The notes under the pieces: model-generated | Seen by the model: only the letters and a program-made list of their open reading frames with translations | What the model was told of the DNA's origin: nothing | Databases searched by the model: none | Source of the DNA: Bacteroidales bacterium | GTDB taxonomy: Bacteria; Bacteroidota; Bacteroidia; Bacteroidales; JAIOZK01 | DNA: 64,000 nucleotides | Reading direction: 5' to 3' | Assembly: GCA_021738625.1 (NCBI GenBank) | Contig: JAIPBS010000011.1 | Span: 25,929 to 89,928 of the forward strand | Translations under genes and position numbers: made by a program | Shown: positions 43,549 through 52,690 of the stretch, piece after piece | Layout of the letters: every line of letters starts with the position of its first letter | How positions within the stretch are numbered: the first letter of the stretch is position 1

Positions 43549-44661
43549 ATGATGGCAGAGAATCAAAACGAAGGCAAGGAAGGAAAGGCATTGCATGTGA
43601 ACAAAGGGATCGACCAGCCTGAATCGGTCAGCCCGGACGCCCTCAAAAAATTCAGGAGCGCACGCCGGAGTGCATATTCCATAGATGATTATGTGGAAGG
43701 GATCAGAAAATCAAACCGCACCGTATTCAGCAAAGCCATCACCCTGGTTGAAAGTACGCTTCCGCAGCATCAGGAAGTTGCCCAGCAAGTGATTGAAAAA
43801 TGCCTGCCTTATTCGGGCAACTCCGTCCGCGTTGGTATAACCGGCGTCCCCGGCGTGGGGAAAAGCACTTTTATCGAATCTCTGGGTATGTATCTGATTA
43901 AAAACGGCCACAAGGTTGCTGTGCTGGCCATCGATCCCAGCAGCGAGCGCAGCCGGGGAAGCATACTGGGAGACAAAACCCGGATGGAAGACCTGGCCGT
44001 GAATGAAAATGCTTTCATCCGTCCTTCGGCTTCGGCAGGATCGCTGGGCGGGGTGGCAAGGAAAACCAAAGAGGCCATCATCCTTTGCGAGGCCGCGGGC
44101 TATGATGTGATCTTTGTGGAAACGGTCGGGGTAGGGCAAAGCGAAACCGCCGTGCACTCCATGGTGGACTTTTTCCTGTTGCTGATGCTGGCCGGCGCCG
44201 GCGACGAACTGCAGGGCATCAAGCGCGGCATCATGGAAATGGCCGACGCCATTGTGATCAACAAGGCCGATGGCGACAATCTGCAAAAAGCAAAGAACGC
44301 AAAAAGGGAATATGAAAATGCATTGCATTTATTTCCACCGGCCGAATCGGGATGGAAGCCGCTTGTGGATACCTGCTCGGCTTTGCACGACAGCGGCGTT
44401 GACCGGGTGTGGGGTATCATTCAAAAGTATGTTGATCTTACGCGCTCAAATGGTTATTTCAAAAAAAACCGCCGTGAACAGGCCATTCGGATCATGTTCG
44501 ATGCCATCAACCACAAATTGAAAGATCATTTTTATCATCATCCGGAGATCAGAAAAAACCTTGAAAAACTCAAGCAGGATATCCTGGAGGACAAGATCAG
44601 CTCTTATGTGGCAGCGCAAAAGTTGTTGGAGGGGTATTTGAATAAATTTAATGAATTGTAA
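43549..44661 (+). CDS. meaB: Methylmalonyl-CoA mutase-associated GTPase MeaB
   Basis: 370 residues in the MeaB/ArgK family of G3E-type GTPases: Walker A GVPGVGKSTFIESLG, the LAIDPSSERSRGSILGDKTR block, FVETVGVGQSE and the NKAD base-specificity motif (VINKADGDN). It protects and reloads the B12-dependent methylmalonyl-CoA mutase. The mutase genes are not in the window. A second Met at 43552 is a possible start. Confidence 0.95.
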   Translation: MMAENQNEGKEGKALHVNKGIDQPESVSPDALKKFRSARRSAYSIDDYVEGIRKSNRTVFSKAITLVESTLPQHQEVAQQVIEKCLPYSGNSVRVGITGVPGVGKSTFIESLGMYLIKNGHKVAVLAIDPSSERSRGSILGDKTRMEDLAVNENAFIRPSASAGSLGGVARKTKEAIILCEAAGYDVIFVETVGVGQSETAVHSMVDFFLLLMLAGAGDELQGIKRGIMEMADAIVINKADGDNLQKAKNAKREYENALHLFPPAESGWKPLVDTCSALHDSGVDRVWGIIQKYVDLTRSNGYFKKNRREQAIRIMFDAINHKLKDHFYHHPEIRKNLEKLKQDILEDKISSYVAAQKLLEGYLNKFNEL

Positions 44662-44743
44662 TCAAATGATTTTAACCTGATGGTCTTGATTAGCAATCAT
44701 CTATCTGAATTAAAAAATTAGTAACTTTACAAAAAAACAAGCT

Positions 44744-44971
44744 ATGACTTTTGAGGGAACGTTCAATATCCGGAAAGATAATCGCCTGGTTATCAAATTA
44801 CCAGATAAATTTAGAACTAGAAAAAAGGTTAAGGTAATTATAGAGGATATTGATGAATCGCGCAAGGAAAAAATCCGAATGCTTGAAAAGGCCTCAAATG
44901 ATCCGCTATTTCTTTCAGATATTGAGGAAATAACCACAGACTTTAAGCATTCTGACAAAGAAATGCCATGA
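44744..44971 (+). CDS. Antitoxin of a MazF-type module
   Basis: 75 residues. The N-terminal half (GTFNIRKDNRLVIKLPDKF) resembles the swapped-hairpin of AbrB/MazE-like antitoxins; the C-terminal half (EKASNDPLFLSDIEEITTDF) is a charged helix common in Bacteroidota antitoxins and would wrap the toxin. It overlaps the MazF-like gene by 4 bases (ATGA). The AT-rich module lies between meaB and terC, with an 82-bp AT-rich leader. Confidence 0.8.
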   Translation: MTFEGTFNIRKDNRLVIKLPDKFRTRKKVKVIIEDIDESRKEKIRMLEKASNDPLFLSDIEEITTDFKHSDKEMP

Positions 44972-45324
44972 AGTATAAAAAGTGGAGTATTTGGAGAGCA
45001 AACCTTGATCCTGTTATAGGTTCGGAACAAGGTAAATCCCGCCCGGTTTTAATAATCAGCGAGGATGATGTCAATGATTTGTTGTCAATAATTAATATCA
45101 TTCCAATAACATCAAGAAAATTTGATCGTACGATTTATCCAAATGAGGCTTTTTTGCCGGGCAATAAGTTTGGACTTGAAAATGATTCAATTGCTTTATG
45201 CCATCAGATTAGAACCATCGATAGACGGCGATTATCAAAACGATATGGAAAAATATCTGAAGAGGATATTAGAAAAAAGATAGTTGAAGCACTTTGTTTT
45301 CAATTGGGTATAAACCCCGGTTAA
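44968..45324 (+). CDS. mazF: MazF/PemK-family mRNA interferase toxin
   Basis: 118 residues with the MazF signature WSIWRANLDPVIGSEQGKSR and PVLIISEDD, then a strand with NIIPITSRKFDR and the closing ALCHQIRTIDRRRL. The SEQGKSRP loop and the central Thr/Ser are those used in RNA cleavage, so it appears intact. Toxin follows antitoxin with a 4-base overlap. The convergent terC gene ends 15 nt downstream. Confidence 0.92.
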   Translation: MKYKKWSIWRANLDPVIGSEQGKSRPVLIISEDDVNDLLSIINIIPITSRKFDRTIYPNEAFLPGNKFGLENDSIALCHQIRTIDRRRLSKRYGKISEEDIRKKIVEALCFQLGINPG

Positions 45325-45339
45325 TGACGCGTTCTAATT

Positions 45340-46398
45340 CTAAACCTCCTCCACCTTCTTCCTCTTCGGGAACAATACCGAGGCCAGCATGCTGCTTCCC
45401 AGTATAAATACAATGATGTATAGCGAGTGTATGGTTTCGAAGCCGATCTCTTTCAACCAGTCATGAATGAGCATCTTAACACCGATCACAACAAGCAGGA
45501 CCGAAAGCCCGATCTTGAGATAATGAAAATAGTTGATCACGTTCATCAACACAAAAAACAGCGCCCGCAAACCGATGATGGCGAAAATATTTGAAAAGAA
45601 AACGATGTAAGGATCCTTGGATATGGCAAAGATCGCCGGTACCGAATCAACGGCAAAGATCACATCGGTGAATTCAATCACAAGCAACACAATAAAAAGC
45701 GGGGTAACATACCTTTTGCCATCCTTTTTTACCATAAATTTTCGTCCTTTGTAGCCCGGATCTACCCTGAAATAGCGCGAGGCAAATTGCACGATAGGAT
45801 GTTTCTCGGTATCTATTCTTTCTTCTTTATTCCGGTTGATGAACATCCTGAGCCCGGTAAAGATCAGCAGGCCTCCAAACAGATACAGTATCCAGAAAAA
45901 TTGTTGGATCAGGGCAGAGCTGAGAAAGATAAAAATGAACCGCATCACAATAGCGCCCAGGATTCCCCAAAAAAGAACCCTGTGGTAATGTTTCTGTTCG
46001 ATGCCGAAAGCCATGAAAATCATGATCATCACAAAAATATTGTCGATCGAAAGTGCTTTTTCAATCAGGTAGCCGGTGATGTATTCCAATCCCAGGTTAT
46101 GCCTGTATATGATGATGGCTTCTTCAAATGAAAGGCCTTCCAGTTTAATGTCGTGCTGGTATTTCCGGCTGATCTCTACCAGATGTTCTTTTGTTTGTAT
46201 GCCATGGAGCCAGTCTCCGTGCGTTCGCAGAACAAAATAAAAACCAATGGACAGGATAATCCATAGGATGGTCCACCCCATGGCTTCCCGGAAAGAGATC
46301 ACATGGCTTTTCTTATTGAACAAACCGAGATCGATCATCAAAATACCAATGATGAACACCAGGAAAGCAGAGAAAAAAATGACCTCGCTCAAATGCAT
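45340..46398 (-). CDS. TerC/Alx-family membrane protein
   Basis: 352 residues from ATG 46398; the ORF extends upstream only to a TTG, and AAGGGT before the ATG is a usable ribosome site. Eight or nine membrane helices carry the TerC acidic motifs: MIDLGLF in the first, ALSIDNIFVMIMIF in the centre, and VIEFTDVIFAVDSVPAIF in the second half. Members export manganese or other divalent metals and counter metal stress. TAATTTTG on the minus strand (46420-46427) is a matching -7 element. Confidence 0.92.
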   Translation of the reverse strand: MHLSEVIFFSAFLVFIIGILMIDLGLFNKKSHVISFREAMGWTILWIILSIGFYFVLRTHGDWLHGIQTKEHLVEISRKYQHDIKLEGLSFEEAIIIYRHNLGLEYITGYLIEKALSIDNIFVMIMIFMAFGIEQKHYHRVLFWGILGAIVMRFIFIFLSSALIQQFFWILYLFGGLLIFTGLRMFINRNKEERIDTEKHPIVQFASRYFRVDPGYKGRKFMVKKDGKRYVTPLFIVLLVIEFTDVIFAVDSVPAIFAISKDPYIVFFSNIFAIIGLRALFFVLMNVINYFHYLKIGLSVLLVVIGVKMLIHDWLKEIGFETIHSLYIIVFILGSSMLASVLFPKRKKVEEV

Positions 46399-46494
46399 AT
46401 ACCCTTCATTATAAGGGGGCAAAATTACTAAAGTTTTTGTCAATGGCTTTATTTAAAAGAGTTTCAAATAATGTATTCACAATGATTTAACATA

Positions 46495-46522
46495 TTGGAT
46501 TTGGCTATTTTTAGTAAGTTTG
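46495..46522 (+). promoter_or_regulatory. Promoter of the glutamine synthetase gene
   Basis: TTG (46495-46497), a 17-nt spacer and TAAGTTTG (46515-46522). The predicted transcript starts near 46529 and the ATG is at 46557. Confidence 0.55.
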
Positions 46523-46556
46523 CTCTCCATTTTTGAACAACAGAAAAACGCGGGAT

Positions 46557-48053
46557 ATGAAAGAATACATCGAAATGCATCCAAATCCGCTGGTACAATA
46601 TCTGAATAAGTTGCCATCGGATTTTACAAAGGCCGATCTGATAAAATACATTGAAGACAACAATATCGAGATGATCAACTTCCGATACATGGGATGGGAT
46701 CTCAGGCTCAAATCCCTGAATTTTATGATTAACGGGAAGCAACATCTGGATACCATGCTGTCTGCCGGGGAGCGGGTGGACGGATCAAGCCTGTTCTCCT
46801 TTATTGAGGCCGGCTCGAGTGATCTGTATGTGGTGCCCAGGTATCGGACTGCATTTCTAAATCCATTCAGCGAAATCCCTACCCTGGATATTTTATGCTC
46901 CTATTTTACCAAGGATGGCGATCCGCTGGAAAGCGCACCAGAATATATCCTCAAGAAGGCTCACCAATCCCTGAAAGATAAAACCGGATATGGCTTTGAA
47001 GCTATGGGCGAACTGGAGTATTATGTAATTAGCGAGAATGAGGACCTCTTTCCGGCTGTCGACCAGAAAGGTTACCATGAATCAATGCCATTTGCCAAGT
47101 ATGGCAACCTTCGCCGTGAAGCCATGCGCCTGATCGCACAAAGCGGGGGAGATATCAAATACGGCCATTCAGAAGTGGGGAATTTCAGCAAAGGCAACCT
47201 CATTTATGAGCAAAACGAGGTTGAGTTTTTACCCACCAATGTTGAAGATGCTGCCGACCAGCTGCTGGTAGCCAAATGGATCATGAGAACCCTGGCTTAC
47301 CATCATGGTGTTACACTGACTTTTGCACCGAAGATCACCGTTGGTAAAGCAGGAAGCGGGATGCATGTCCATACCCGTTTAATCAAAGACGGAAAAAATG
47401 CCATGATCGCCAATGGAAAGCTTAGCAATGCTGCGCGTAAAGCCATTGCAGGTTATCTTGATCTTGCTCCTTCTCTGACTGCCTTTGGAAACACCAATCC
47501 TACATCTTATTTCAGATTGGTGCCACACCAGGAAGCACCCACAAATATTTGTTGGGGCGACAGGAACCGCTCGGTTTTGGTAAGGGTGCCGCTGGGATGG
47601 TCGGCCAAAAATGACATGGTGGCTGCAGTGAATCCCCATGAAACACCCCATCCACGTGATTTTTCAGATAAGCAAACCGTGGAGTTCCGCTGCCCCGACG
47701 GATCGGCGGATGTGCATCTGCTGATGGCCGGATTAGTTGTGGCGGCGCGTCACGGTTTTGAGATGAATGACGCCCTCAATTATGCTGAAAAAACCTATGT
47801 AGATGTGGATATTTTCAAGAACAAGGAAAAACTTGATCAACTTGAAAAACTCCCCACATCTTGTTTTGAATCGGCAAAGGCCCTCGAACGCCAGAAAAAT
47901 ATTTATACCAAAGACGGCGTGTTCACCGAAGGCATGCTCAACTGGATTAGCGGATACCTAAAGAAGTTCAACGACCGGAATATCCGCGAGGAGATTGGCG
48001 ATGACGAGGACAAGATCATGGAGCTGGTGAACAGGTTCTTCTATTGCGGCTAA
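46557..48053 (+). CDS. glnA: Glutamine synthetase, type I family
   Basis: 498 residues from ATG 46557; the frame extends upstream only to a TTG near the predicted transcript start. GSI motifs are present: MGELEYYVI (metal-binding Glu), GSGMHVHTRL (active-site His), NPTSYFRLVPHQEAPTNICW and VEFRCPDGSAD. The loop bearing the adenylylation Tyr (NLYDLP) found in GSI-beta enzymes is absent, so control by adenylylation is not expected. It is stand-alone, with its own promoter. Confidence 0.93.
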   Translation: MKEYIEMHPNPLVQYLNKLPSDFTKADLIKYIEDNNIEMINFRYMGWDLRLKSLNFMINGKQHLDTMLSAGERVDGSSLFSFIEAGSSDLYVVPRYRTAFLNPFSEIPTLDILCSYFTKDGDPLESAPEYILKKAHQSLKDKTGYGFEAMGELEYYVISENEDLFPAVDQKGYHESMPFAKYGNLRREAMRLIAQSGGDIKYGHSEVGNFSKGNLIYEQNEVEFLPTNVEDAADQLLVAKWIMRTLAYHHGVTLTFAPKITVGKAGSGMHVHTRLIKDGKNAMIANGKLSNAARKAIAGYLDLAPSLTAFGNTNPTSYFRLVPHQEAPTNICWGDRNRSVLVRVPLGWSAKNDMVAAVNPHETPHPRDFSDKQTVEFRCPDGSADVHLLMAGLVVAARHGFEMNDALNYAEKTYVDVDIFKNKEKLDQLEKLPTSCFESAKALERQKNIYTKDGVFTEGMLNWISGYLKKFNDRNIREEIGDDEDKIMELVNRFFYCG

Positions 48054-48344
48054 TATGGTTGGTGGTGAGTAGTGTTCGTGAGTAGAAATTGTTAACAGGT
48101 ACCCCATTCACCTATTATATCCCCTTATTTTCCGAACTCCGGTCTTTTCTTCAAAGCATCGATTATGGACCTTTAGTGGCGAATAGTATTACGACAAAAA
48201 GACTGTTATATCAGGGCCTTTAAGACATTTTGACACCTTGGTTCTAATCTTAAAACCTTTTTTCCATTGGTATGGAAATTGACTATCCACTTAACGTATT
48301 CAAAAAAGTGAATATTAAAAATTAACAATTAGGAGGAACAAACA
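48054..48344. other. Intergenic region, no gene seen
   Basis: 291 bp between glnA and the Hsp20 gene. No open frame of note and no clear hairpin terminator. It must hold the Hsp20 promoter, but no TAnnTTTG copy was found, so another sigma factor may be used. Confidence 0.6.
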
Positions 48345-48734
48345 ATGTATATGGTAAAATGGAATAACAGACCTGCTTACCGCAGATTCAGAAGCGAAGA
48401 TGCAGAATGTGCACACCGCAGACCGGCAACCAACATCAGGGAAGACGAAAATGCTTTTGAGATCGATCTGGCAGCACCCGGAATCGATAAGAGCGACATC
48501 AGCATCAATCTTGAAAACGACATGCTGGAGATCAAATATGAAAACGGTAAGGAAGATGAAACCAACTATACCCACAGGGAATTTGACAAGCATTCTTTCT
48601 GCCGCTCATTTTCACTGCCCGAAATGGTTGATACCGAAAAGATCAACGCCAATTACAAGGATGGTATCCTGAGCGTTGTGCTTCCGAAAAAAGAAGAAGC
48701 AAAACCTGTAAAAAAGGAAGTTAAGATCTCATAA
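48345..48734 (+). CDS. Hsp20/alpha-crystallin small heat-shock protein
   Basis: 129 residues. The alpha-crystallin domain runs from about 28 to 115 (ATNIREDENAFEIDLAAPGI, FCRSFSLPEMVDTEKINANY, KDGILSVVLPKK), and the C-terminal tail PVKKEVKIS carries an I/V-x-I/V-type motif used in oligomer assembly. A strong ribosome site, AGGAGG, lies 10 nt before the ATG, unusual in this A-rich context and suggesting high expression. An ATP-independent holdase. Confidence 0.95.
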   Translation: MYMVKWNNRPAYRRFRSEDAECAHRRPATNIREDENAFEIDLAAPGIDKSDISINLENDMLEIKYENGKEDETNYTHREFDKHSFCRSFSLPEMVDTEKINANYKDGILSVVLPKKEEAKPVKKEVKIS

Positions 48735-48763
48735 TCATGATTTGGTTTTGGTTGATTGTTGAG

Positions 48764-48806
48764 AGCCCGTTGGCGGAAATATCCGTCGGCGGGCTTTCAT
48801 CTTTTT
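48764..48806 (+). terminator. Terminator after the Hsp20 gene
   Basis: A 14-bp stem with G-T pairs, AGCCCGTTGGCGGA (48764-48777) with TCCGTCGGCGGGCT (48782-48795), loop AATA, followed by TTCATCTTTTT. It lies between convergent genes and may serve the plus strand mainly. Confidence 0.85.
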
Positions 48807-48816
48807 AGGCGGTGGG

Positions 48817-49320
48817 TTATTTGATTTCCCTTTTGAGCATATCCACCCATTGTTCAACGCGTTTTTCACTCAGGTTGGGCTCGTTATCGTGATCGATGGG
48901 CAGCCCGACAAATTCTTTGTTTTTAACGGCAGTTGAATCTTCAAAGCGGTAACCTGAAACAGGCCACTGCCCGACAAACTGTGTGTTGCCTTTTAAAGCA
49001 TTGTAAAGGACGCCCATACCGTCCACAAAACTTTCGGCATAAACTTCCTGATCGCCCAGCCCGAAGAGGGCGGTTTTCTTTTTGGAGATATCCGTTTTGA
49101 GCAGCACCTTCAGAAAACTTTCCCAGTCGTCCTGCAAGTCGCCTACCCCCCAGGTGGAAGTTCCCAGGATGAGGTAATCACATTTTTCAACATCTTCTTT
49201 GGATGCGGAATCAACATTGAACAATTCAACATCATGATCCGAAAGATGCTTTTCAATTTTTTCAGCAATAAACTCCGTGTTTCCTGTGGAGGAGCCATAA
49301 AATATTCCAATCTTGGCCAT
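48817..49320 (-). CDS. fldA: Flavodoxin
   Basis: 167 residues from ATG 49320, giving MAKIGIFYGSSTGNTE with the FMN phosphate loop at the very start, as in long-chain flavodoxins. Further FMN contacts are STWGVGDLQDDWE and FGLGDQEVYAESF. Small soluble electron carrier that replaces ferredoxin under iron limitation. TACTTTTG on the minus strand (49342-49349) is a matching -7 element. Confidence 0.95.
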   Translation of the reverse strand: MAKIGIFYGSSTGNTEFIAEKIEKHLSDHDVELFNVDSASKEDVEKCDYLILGTSTWGVGDLQDDWESFLKVLLKTDISKKKTALFGLGDQEVYAESFVDGMGVLYNALKGNTQFVGQWPVSGYRFEDSTAVKNKEFVGLPIDHDNEPNLSEKRVEQWVDMLKREIK

Positions 49321-49455
49321 AGTCTTAATCTTTTGAGTTTTCAAAAGTAATAAATAAAAATAATTTGGAATTGTTCAAAATAAGCTTGAAAAAATTAGTA
49401 AATAAAGCGTAATAAATAAAAGAGTAAATTTTCTCATGATTGGGTATTTTAAGGA

Positions 49456-50262
49456 TTAAACGAACAGAAGAAGGCTCACTGCCATTACGGCCATGCCTGC
49501 GACCAGCCCGTAAATGGAATAGTGATGTTCGCCGTATTCCCTGGCTCCGGGCAAAAGTTCATCAACGGAAATAAAAACCATGATGCCGGCAACCGAAGCG
49601 AATAAGATCCCGAACACGACCGGGTTCATAAAGGGCATCAGCACCAGGTATCCGATCAACGCGCCGATGGGCTCTGCCAGCCCCGATGAGAAAGAATACC
49701 AGAAAGCTTTTCGTTTGCTGCTCGTGCCATAGTATATCGGAACCGATACGGCAATGCCTTCGGGGATGTTGTGGACGGCAATGGCCACCGCAATGGCAAT
49801 ACCCAGACCCGGATCGTCCATAGCCGCTGTGAAAGTGGCCAGCCCTTCAGGGAAATTGTGAATGGCAATGGCCAGGGCGGTGAACAGACCCATGCGCTTT
49901 AGCTTATGGTTTTTCATGGCTTCAGCTCCAAGGGCTTCTATCTTCTTCATTTCATGAGGGTTCTCGAAGCTTGGGATAAGCTTGTCGATCAAGGCAATAA
50001 TAAAAATGCCCCCGAAGAAGGCCGCCACCGTGATCCAGTAACCGGTGCTTTCTCCCAATTCACTAACCAAAGAATATTTGGCTTTGTAGAAAATCTCTAC
50101 CAGGCTTACATAGATCATCACGCCTGCCGAGAATCCAAGCGCTATTGCCAAAAATTTGGTGTTTGTCTTTTTGGCAAAAAATGCCAGGCCGCTTCCTATT
50201 CCGGTGGATAAACCGGCGAAAACAGTCAGGCCGAAAGCAAACCAAAACACGTTTGTCTCCAT
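49456..50262 (-). CDS. ZIP-family metal transporter (ZupT-like)
   Basis: 268 residues with about eight helices and the two ZIP metal-site motifs: [16 protein letters not shown] in helix IV and [14 protein letters not shown] in helix V. GxGSG-type glycine motifs are in helix I ([13 protein letters not shown]). Imports Zn2+ or related divalent cations. It is monocistronic with a promoter at 50300-50334. Confidence 0.93.
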   Translation of the reverse strand: METNVFWFAFGLTVFAGLSTGIGSGLAFFAKKTNTKFLAIALGFSAGVMIYVSLVEIFYKAKYSLVSELGESTGYWITVAAFFGGIFIIALIDKLIPSFENPHEMKKIEALGAEAMKNHKLKRMGLFTALAIAIHNFPEGLATFTAAMDDPGLGIAIAVAIAVHNIPEGIAVSVPIYYGTSSKRKAFWYSFSSGLAEPIGALIGYLVLMPFMNPVVFGILFASVAGIMVFISVDELLPGAREYGEHHYSIYGLVAGMAVMAVSLLLFV

Positions 50263-50299
50263 TGCGGATGAATTTTGCTAGTTGTGTTTTTGATCCATG

Positions 50300-50334
50300 C
50301 AAAAATAATAAAATCAGATCAGGCTTCGCACAAA
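50300..50334 (-). promoter_or_regulatory. Promoter of the ZIP transporter gene
   Basis: On the minus strand TTTG (complement of 50331-50334), a 23-nt spacer and TATTTTTG (complement of 50300-50307). The ATG is 38 nt downstream. Confidence 0.5.
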
Positions 50335-50357
50335 CGACATTTAGCGTTAAAAGGTTT

Positions 50358-50413
50358 GTTATACTGAATCTTATTAAAAATGCAAAGCATTTTTTTATTA
50401 GATTCAGTTATAC
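50358..50413. repeat. Long imperfect hairpin between the NTF2-like and ZIP genes
   Basis: GTTATACTGAATC (50358-50370) pairs with GATTCAGTTATAC (50401-50413), and the stem continues through AAAAATGC/GCATTTTT to a 3-nt AAA loop, about 24 bp in all. It touches copy B of the 54-nt repeat. It may terminate the minus-strand NTF2-like transcript, but no U-run follows the stem on that strand. Confidence 0.6.
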
Positions 50414-50462
50414 CGATTGAAGTATGAGGTCAATCATTGCAAACCTGTTCCTAATCGGTATA
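50409..50462. repeat. 54-nt interspersed repeat, copy B
   Basis: Begins TATACCGATT and ends AATCGGTATA, a perfect 10-bp terminal inverted repeat. About 43 of 54 positions match copy A at 33721-33774. Its right end supplies the last codons and stop (Y-T-D-stop) of the NTF2-like gene. Confidence 0.65.
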
Positions 50463-50810
50463 CAATTGTGAGGCATCTGAAAAGATCAGGTATCGTTTTA
50501 TTTTATCCTTATCCATTTCAAGCACAACACTGAATGGCACAGCAAATGAGCTATCATCATGGCGTGTATAAGACACCCTTCCCATTACTGAAATCCTGTC
50601 GTTTTTTTGCCAGTATTCAAGCTGATCGTGTTTCAGTGCTTTGACGCTACCGAAAAACTGTTCAAGAAAATTAAAAATGTTTTCTCTTCCTTCTATCTCG
50701 GGAATGTTTGAAAATCTGAATCCCGCATTCTTTTTCATAAAGTTCAGCAGCCCTCTTGAATCTTTGCGGTCGATGGTGCCAAACATTTCAGGTATATCTA
50801 TAGCTGTCAT
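50451..50810 (-). CDS. SnoaL/NTF2-like protein
   Basis: 119 residues of the SnoaL-like polyketide-cyclase/NTF2 fold: IDIPEMFGTIDRKDSRGLLN at the start, an N-I-P-E-I-E-G-R-E-N-I-F-N-F-L helix, and closing strands with YWQKNDRISVMGRVSY. Such cone-shaped domains bind small ligands; no catalytic pair is obvious. The last codons and the stop come from the 54-nt repeat, so the original C-terminus may have been replaced. Confidence 0.8.
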   Translation of the reverse strand: MTAIDIPEMFGTIDRKDSRGLLNFMKKNAGFRFSNIPEIEGRENIFNFLEQFFGSVKALKHDQLEYWQKNDRISVMGRVSYTRHDDSSFAVPFSVVLEMDKDKIKRYLIFSDASQLYTD

Positions 50811-50914
50811 TTTTTCTGTTTTTCTAATAAAACATTACTTGCGATGATATGTTCAGCTTGTGAAAACAAATGTGTAAATTGCACGTTCAAAACACAAATG
50901 CAAAACTTGCACCC

Positions 50915-51430
50915 ATGAAGCATTATCATGCCAGTTTGATTTTGTTTCTGCTTATCCCGGCAGGATTAATCGCTCAGCAAAATCAGGTTATTTACGACAG
51001 CCTGGCCCGTCAGCAGATTTTGTTTGGTCCCTGTGACCGCGGGGCACTCATGACCTTCGGGGATTATGCCGATTATTATCATGATGAATATAAACATTAT
51101 GAACCGCAGAAAGATGTGATGCGCGAACTCAACCGGATATCGACTGAATATCTTCACATAAACATTATACTGGGGACATGGTGCCACGACAGCAAGGAAC
51201 AAGTACCACGTTTTTTGCTGATCCTGGATGAAATGGATTTTCCAATGGACCGGCTTGGGTTCATTTTTGTTAACCGGCTGAAAACTGCCGGAACAACCGA
51301 CATTTCTGAGCTTGACATTGAGCTTGTACCGACTTTTATTGTTTATGAACATGAAAAAGAGCTTGGCCGTATTGTGGAATCCCCTGCTCAGTCACTCGAA
51401 AGTGACCTGCTCGAAATAATTAAGGAATAA
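50915..51430 (+). CDS. Secreted thioredoxin-like protein with a WCxDS motif
   Basis: 171 residues from ATG 50915, giving signal peptide HYHASLILFLLIPAGLIAQ. A thioredoxin fold follows: NIILGTWCHDSKEQVPRFL at the active-site position, FIFVNRLK, and VPTFIVYE with the cis-Pro. The usual CxxC is CHDS, so only one catalytic Cys is present; it could act as a monothiol or binding protein rather than a disulfide reductase. Unlinked to the downstream pan operon by 52 nt. Confidence 0.85.
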   Translation: MKHYHASLILFLLIPAGLIAQQNQVIYDSLARQQILFGPCDRGALMTFGDYADYYHDEYKHYEPQKDVMRELNRISTEYLHINIILGTWCHDSKEQVPRFLLILDEMDFPMDRLGFIFVNRLKTAGTTDISELDIELVPTFIVYEHEKELGRIVESPAQSLESDLLEIIKE

Positions 51431-51482
51431 TGTTTGATTTCCTGACTGTAATTCTTTAATTTTAAATGATAAGGAAAAAAAT

Positions 51483-52328
51483 ATGGAAATAGTTCATACC
51501 GTTGAAAATACCAGGAAGATACTTGGCCAAGTGAGTGCAGAAGACAAAAGCATAGGTTTTGTTCCTACCATGGGCGCACTGCATGAAGGGCATCTGGATT
51601 TGATGCGACGTGCAAAAGAAGAAAACGATTACCTGGTGGTGAGCATTTTTGTGAATCCCATTCAATTCAACAACTCTGAAGACCTCGAAAAGTATCCCAG
51701 GACACTTGAGTCCGATATCGAAAAGCTTGAAAGTGTTTCATGTGATCTGGTTTTTAATCCTTCGGAAGAAGAGATGTATCCCGAACCGGTGACCGTTAAA
51801 TACAATTTCGGCAAGCTCGATCTGGTGATGGAAGGCAAGCACCGCCCGGGACACTTTCATGGGGTGGCTGTGGTTGTGAAAAAATTATTTGACATCATAC
51901 AACCCGACCGGGCTTATTTCGGGCAGAAAGACTACCAACAGCTGAAAGTGGTAGAAGCTCTTGTTAATAAGGAAAGCCTGCCGGTGGATGTCGTGGCGTG
52001 CCCCACCGTGAGGGAAGATGATGGACTGGCCATGAGCAGCCGGAACGAAAGATTGGATGAGGAAGAAAGAGAACTTGCACCCGTTCTTTATCAAAGCCTG
52101 AAAGAGGTCAAAGATCTGGCTTACAAAGAATCGGTGCCGGAAATAAAAAAGTGGTTTGAAAAGCAACTCGAAGGTTATAATGATATTCAACCCGAATATT
52201 TTGAGATCGCCGACGCAATATCCTGTATGCCCGTTGATGAGATGCAAAAGGGTAAGAAATACGTTGCCTGCGTTGCCGCTCATATCGGCAATGTGAGGTT
52301 GATAGATAATATAATTATTAATTTGTAA
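51483..52328 (+). CDS. panC: Pantothenate synthetase
   Basis: 281 residues, normal family length. The class I nucleotidyltransferase HIGH-like motif is [16 protein letters not shown]; the KMSKS-like motif is AMSSRNERL; pantoate contacts are in [16 protein letters not shown] and YFGQKDYQQ. Joins pantoate and beta-alanine with ATP. panD follows after 13 nt, so beta-alanine supply and use are encoded together. It opens the panC-panD-flippase-rfaE2-radA run. Confidence 0.97.
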   Translation: MEIVHTVENTRKILGQVSAEDKSIGFVPTMGALHEGHLDLMRRAKEENDYLVVSIFVNPIQFNNSEDLEKYPRTLESDIEKLESVSCDLVFNPSEEEMYPEPVTVKYNFGKLDLVMEGKHRPGHFHGVAVVVKKLFDIIQPDRAYFGQKDYQQLKVVEALVNKESLPVDVVACPTVREDDGLAMSSRNERLDEEERELAPVLYQSLKEVKDLAYKESVPEIKKWFEKQLEGYNDIQPEYFEIADAISCMPVDEMQKGKKYVACVAAHIGNVRLIDNIIINL

Positions 52329-52341
52329 ATTTGCAGCCGCT

Positions 52342-52689
52342 ATGCAAATCGAGGTATTGAAATCAAAGATACACCGGGGCACCATCACAGGCGCCGACCT
52401 GAATTATGTGGGTAGCATCGAGATTGACGAGAATCTGATGGAGGCTTCCAACCTGATTGAGAACGAAAGGGTGCATATTTACAACATCAACAATGGCGAA
52501 CGCTTCGAAACCTATGTGATCAAAGGCAAAAGGGGCTCAGGTTCCATTGCCATGAATGGCGCGGCTGCCAGGAAGGTTGCTATTGGCGATCTGGTGATCA
52601 TTGTTTCGTACGCCACTATGCTTTTTGAAGAAGCCAAAAAATTCACCCCTACAATCGTATTCCCTGATCAAAACAATAAACCGAAGTAA
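52342..52689 (+). CDS. panD: Aspartate 1-decarboxylase proenzyme
   Basis: 115 residues. Self-cleavage site G24-S25 in [14 protein letters not shown], where Ser becomes the pyruvoyl group; the active-site region [20 protein letters not shown] and the [18 protein letters not shown] core follow. Makes beta-alanine for PanC. TAAATTTG at 52326-52333 could be an internal -7 element (a TTG lies 24 nt upstream, rather far). Confidence 0.97.
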   Translation: MQIEVLKSKIHRGTITGADLNYVGSIEIDENLMEASNLIENERVHIYNINNGERFETYVIKGKRGSGSIAMNGAAARKVAIGDLVIIVSYATMLFEEAKKFTPTIVFPDQNNKPK

Positions 52690-52690
52690 A

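Noticed and set aside
52601..52690. Upstream extension of the flippase-like gene into panD
   Set aside because: The extra 30 residues are a second frame of panD; the TTG at 52691 gives a natural N-terminal helix.
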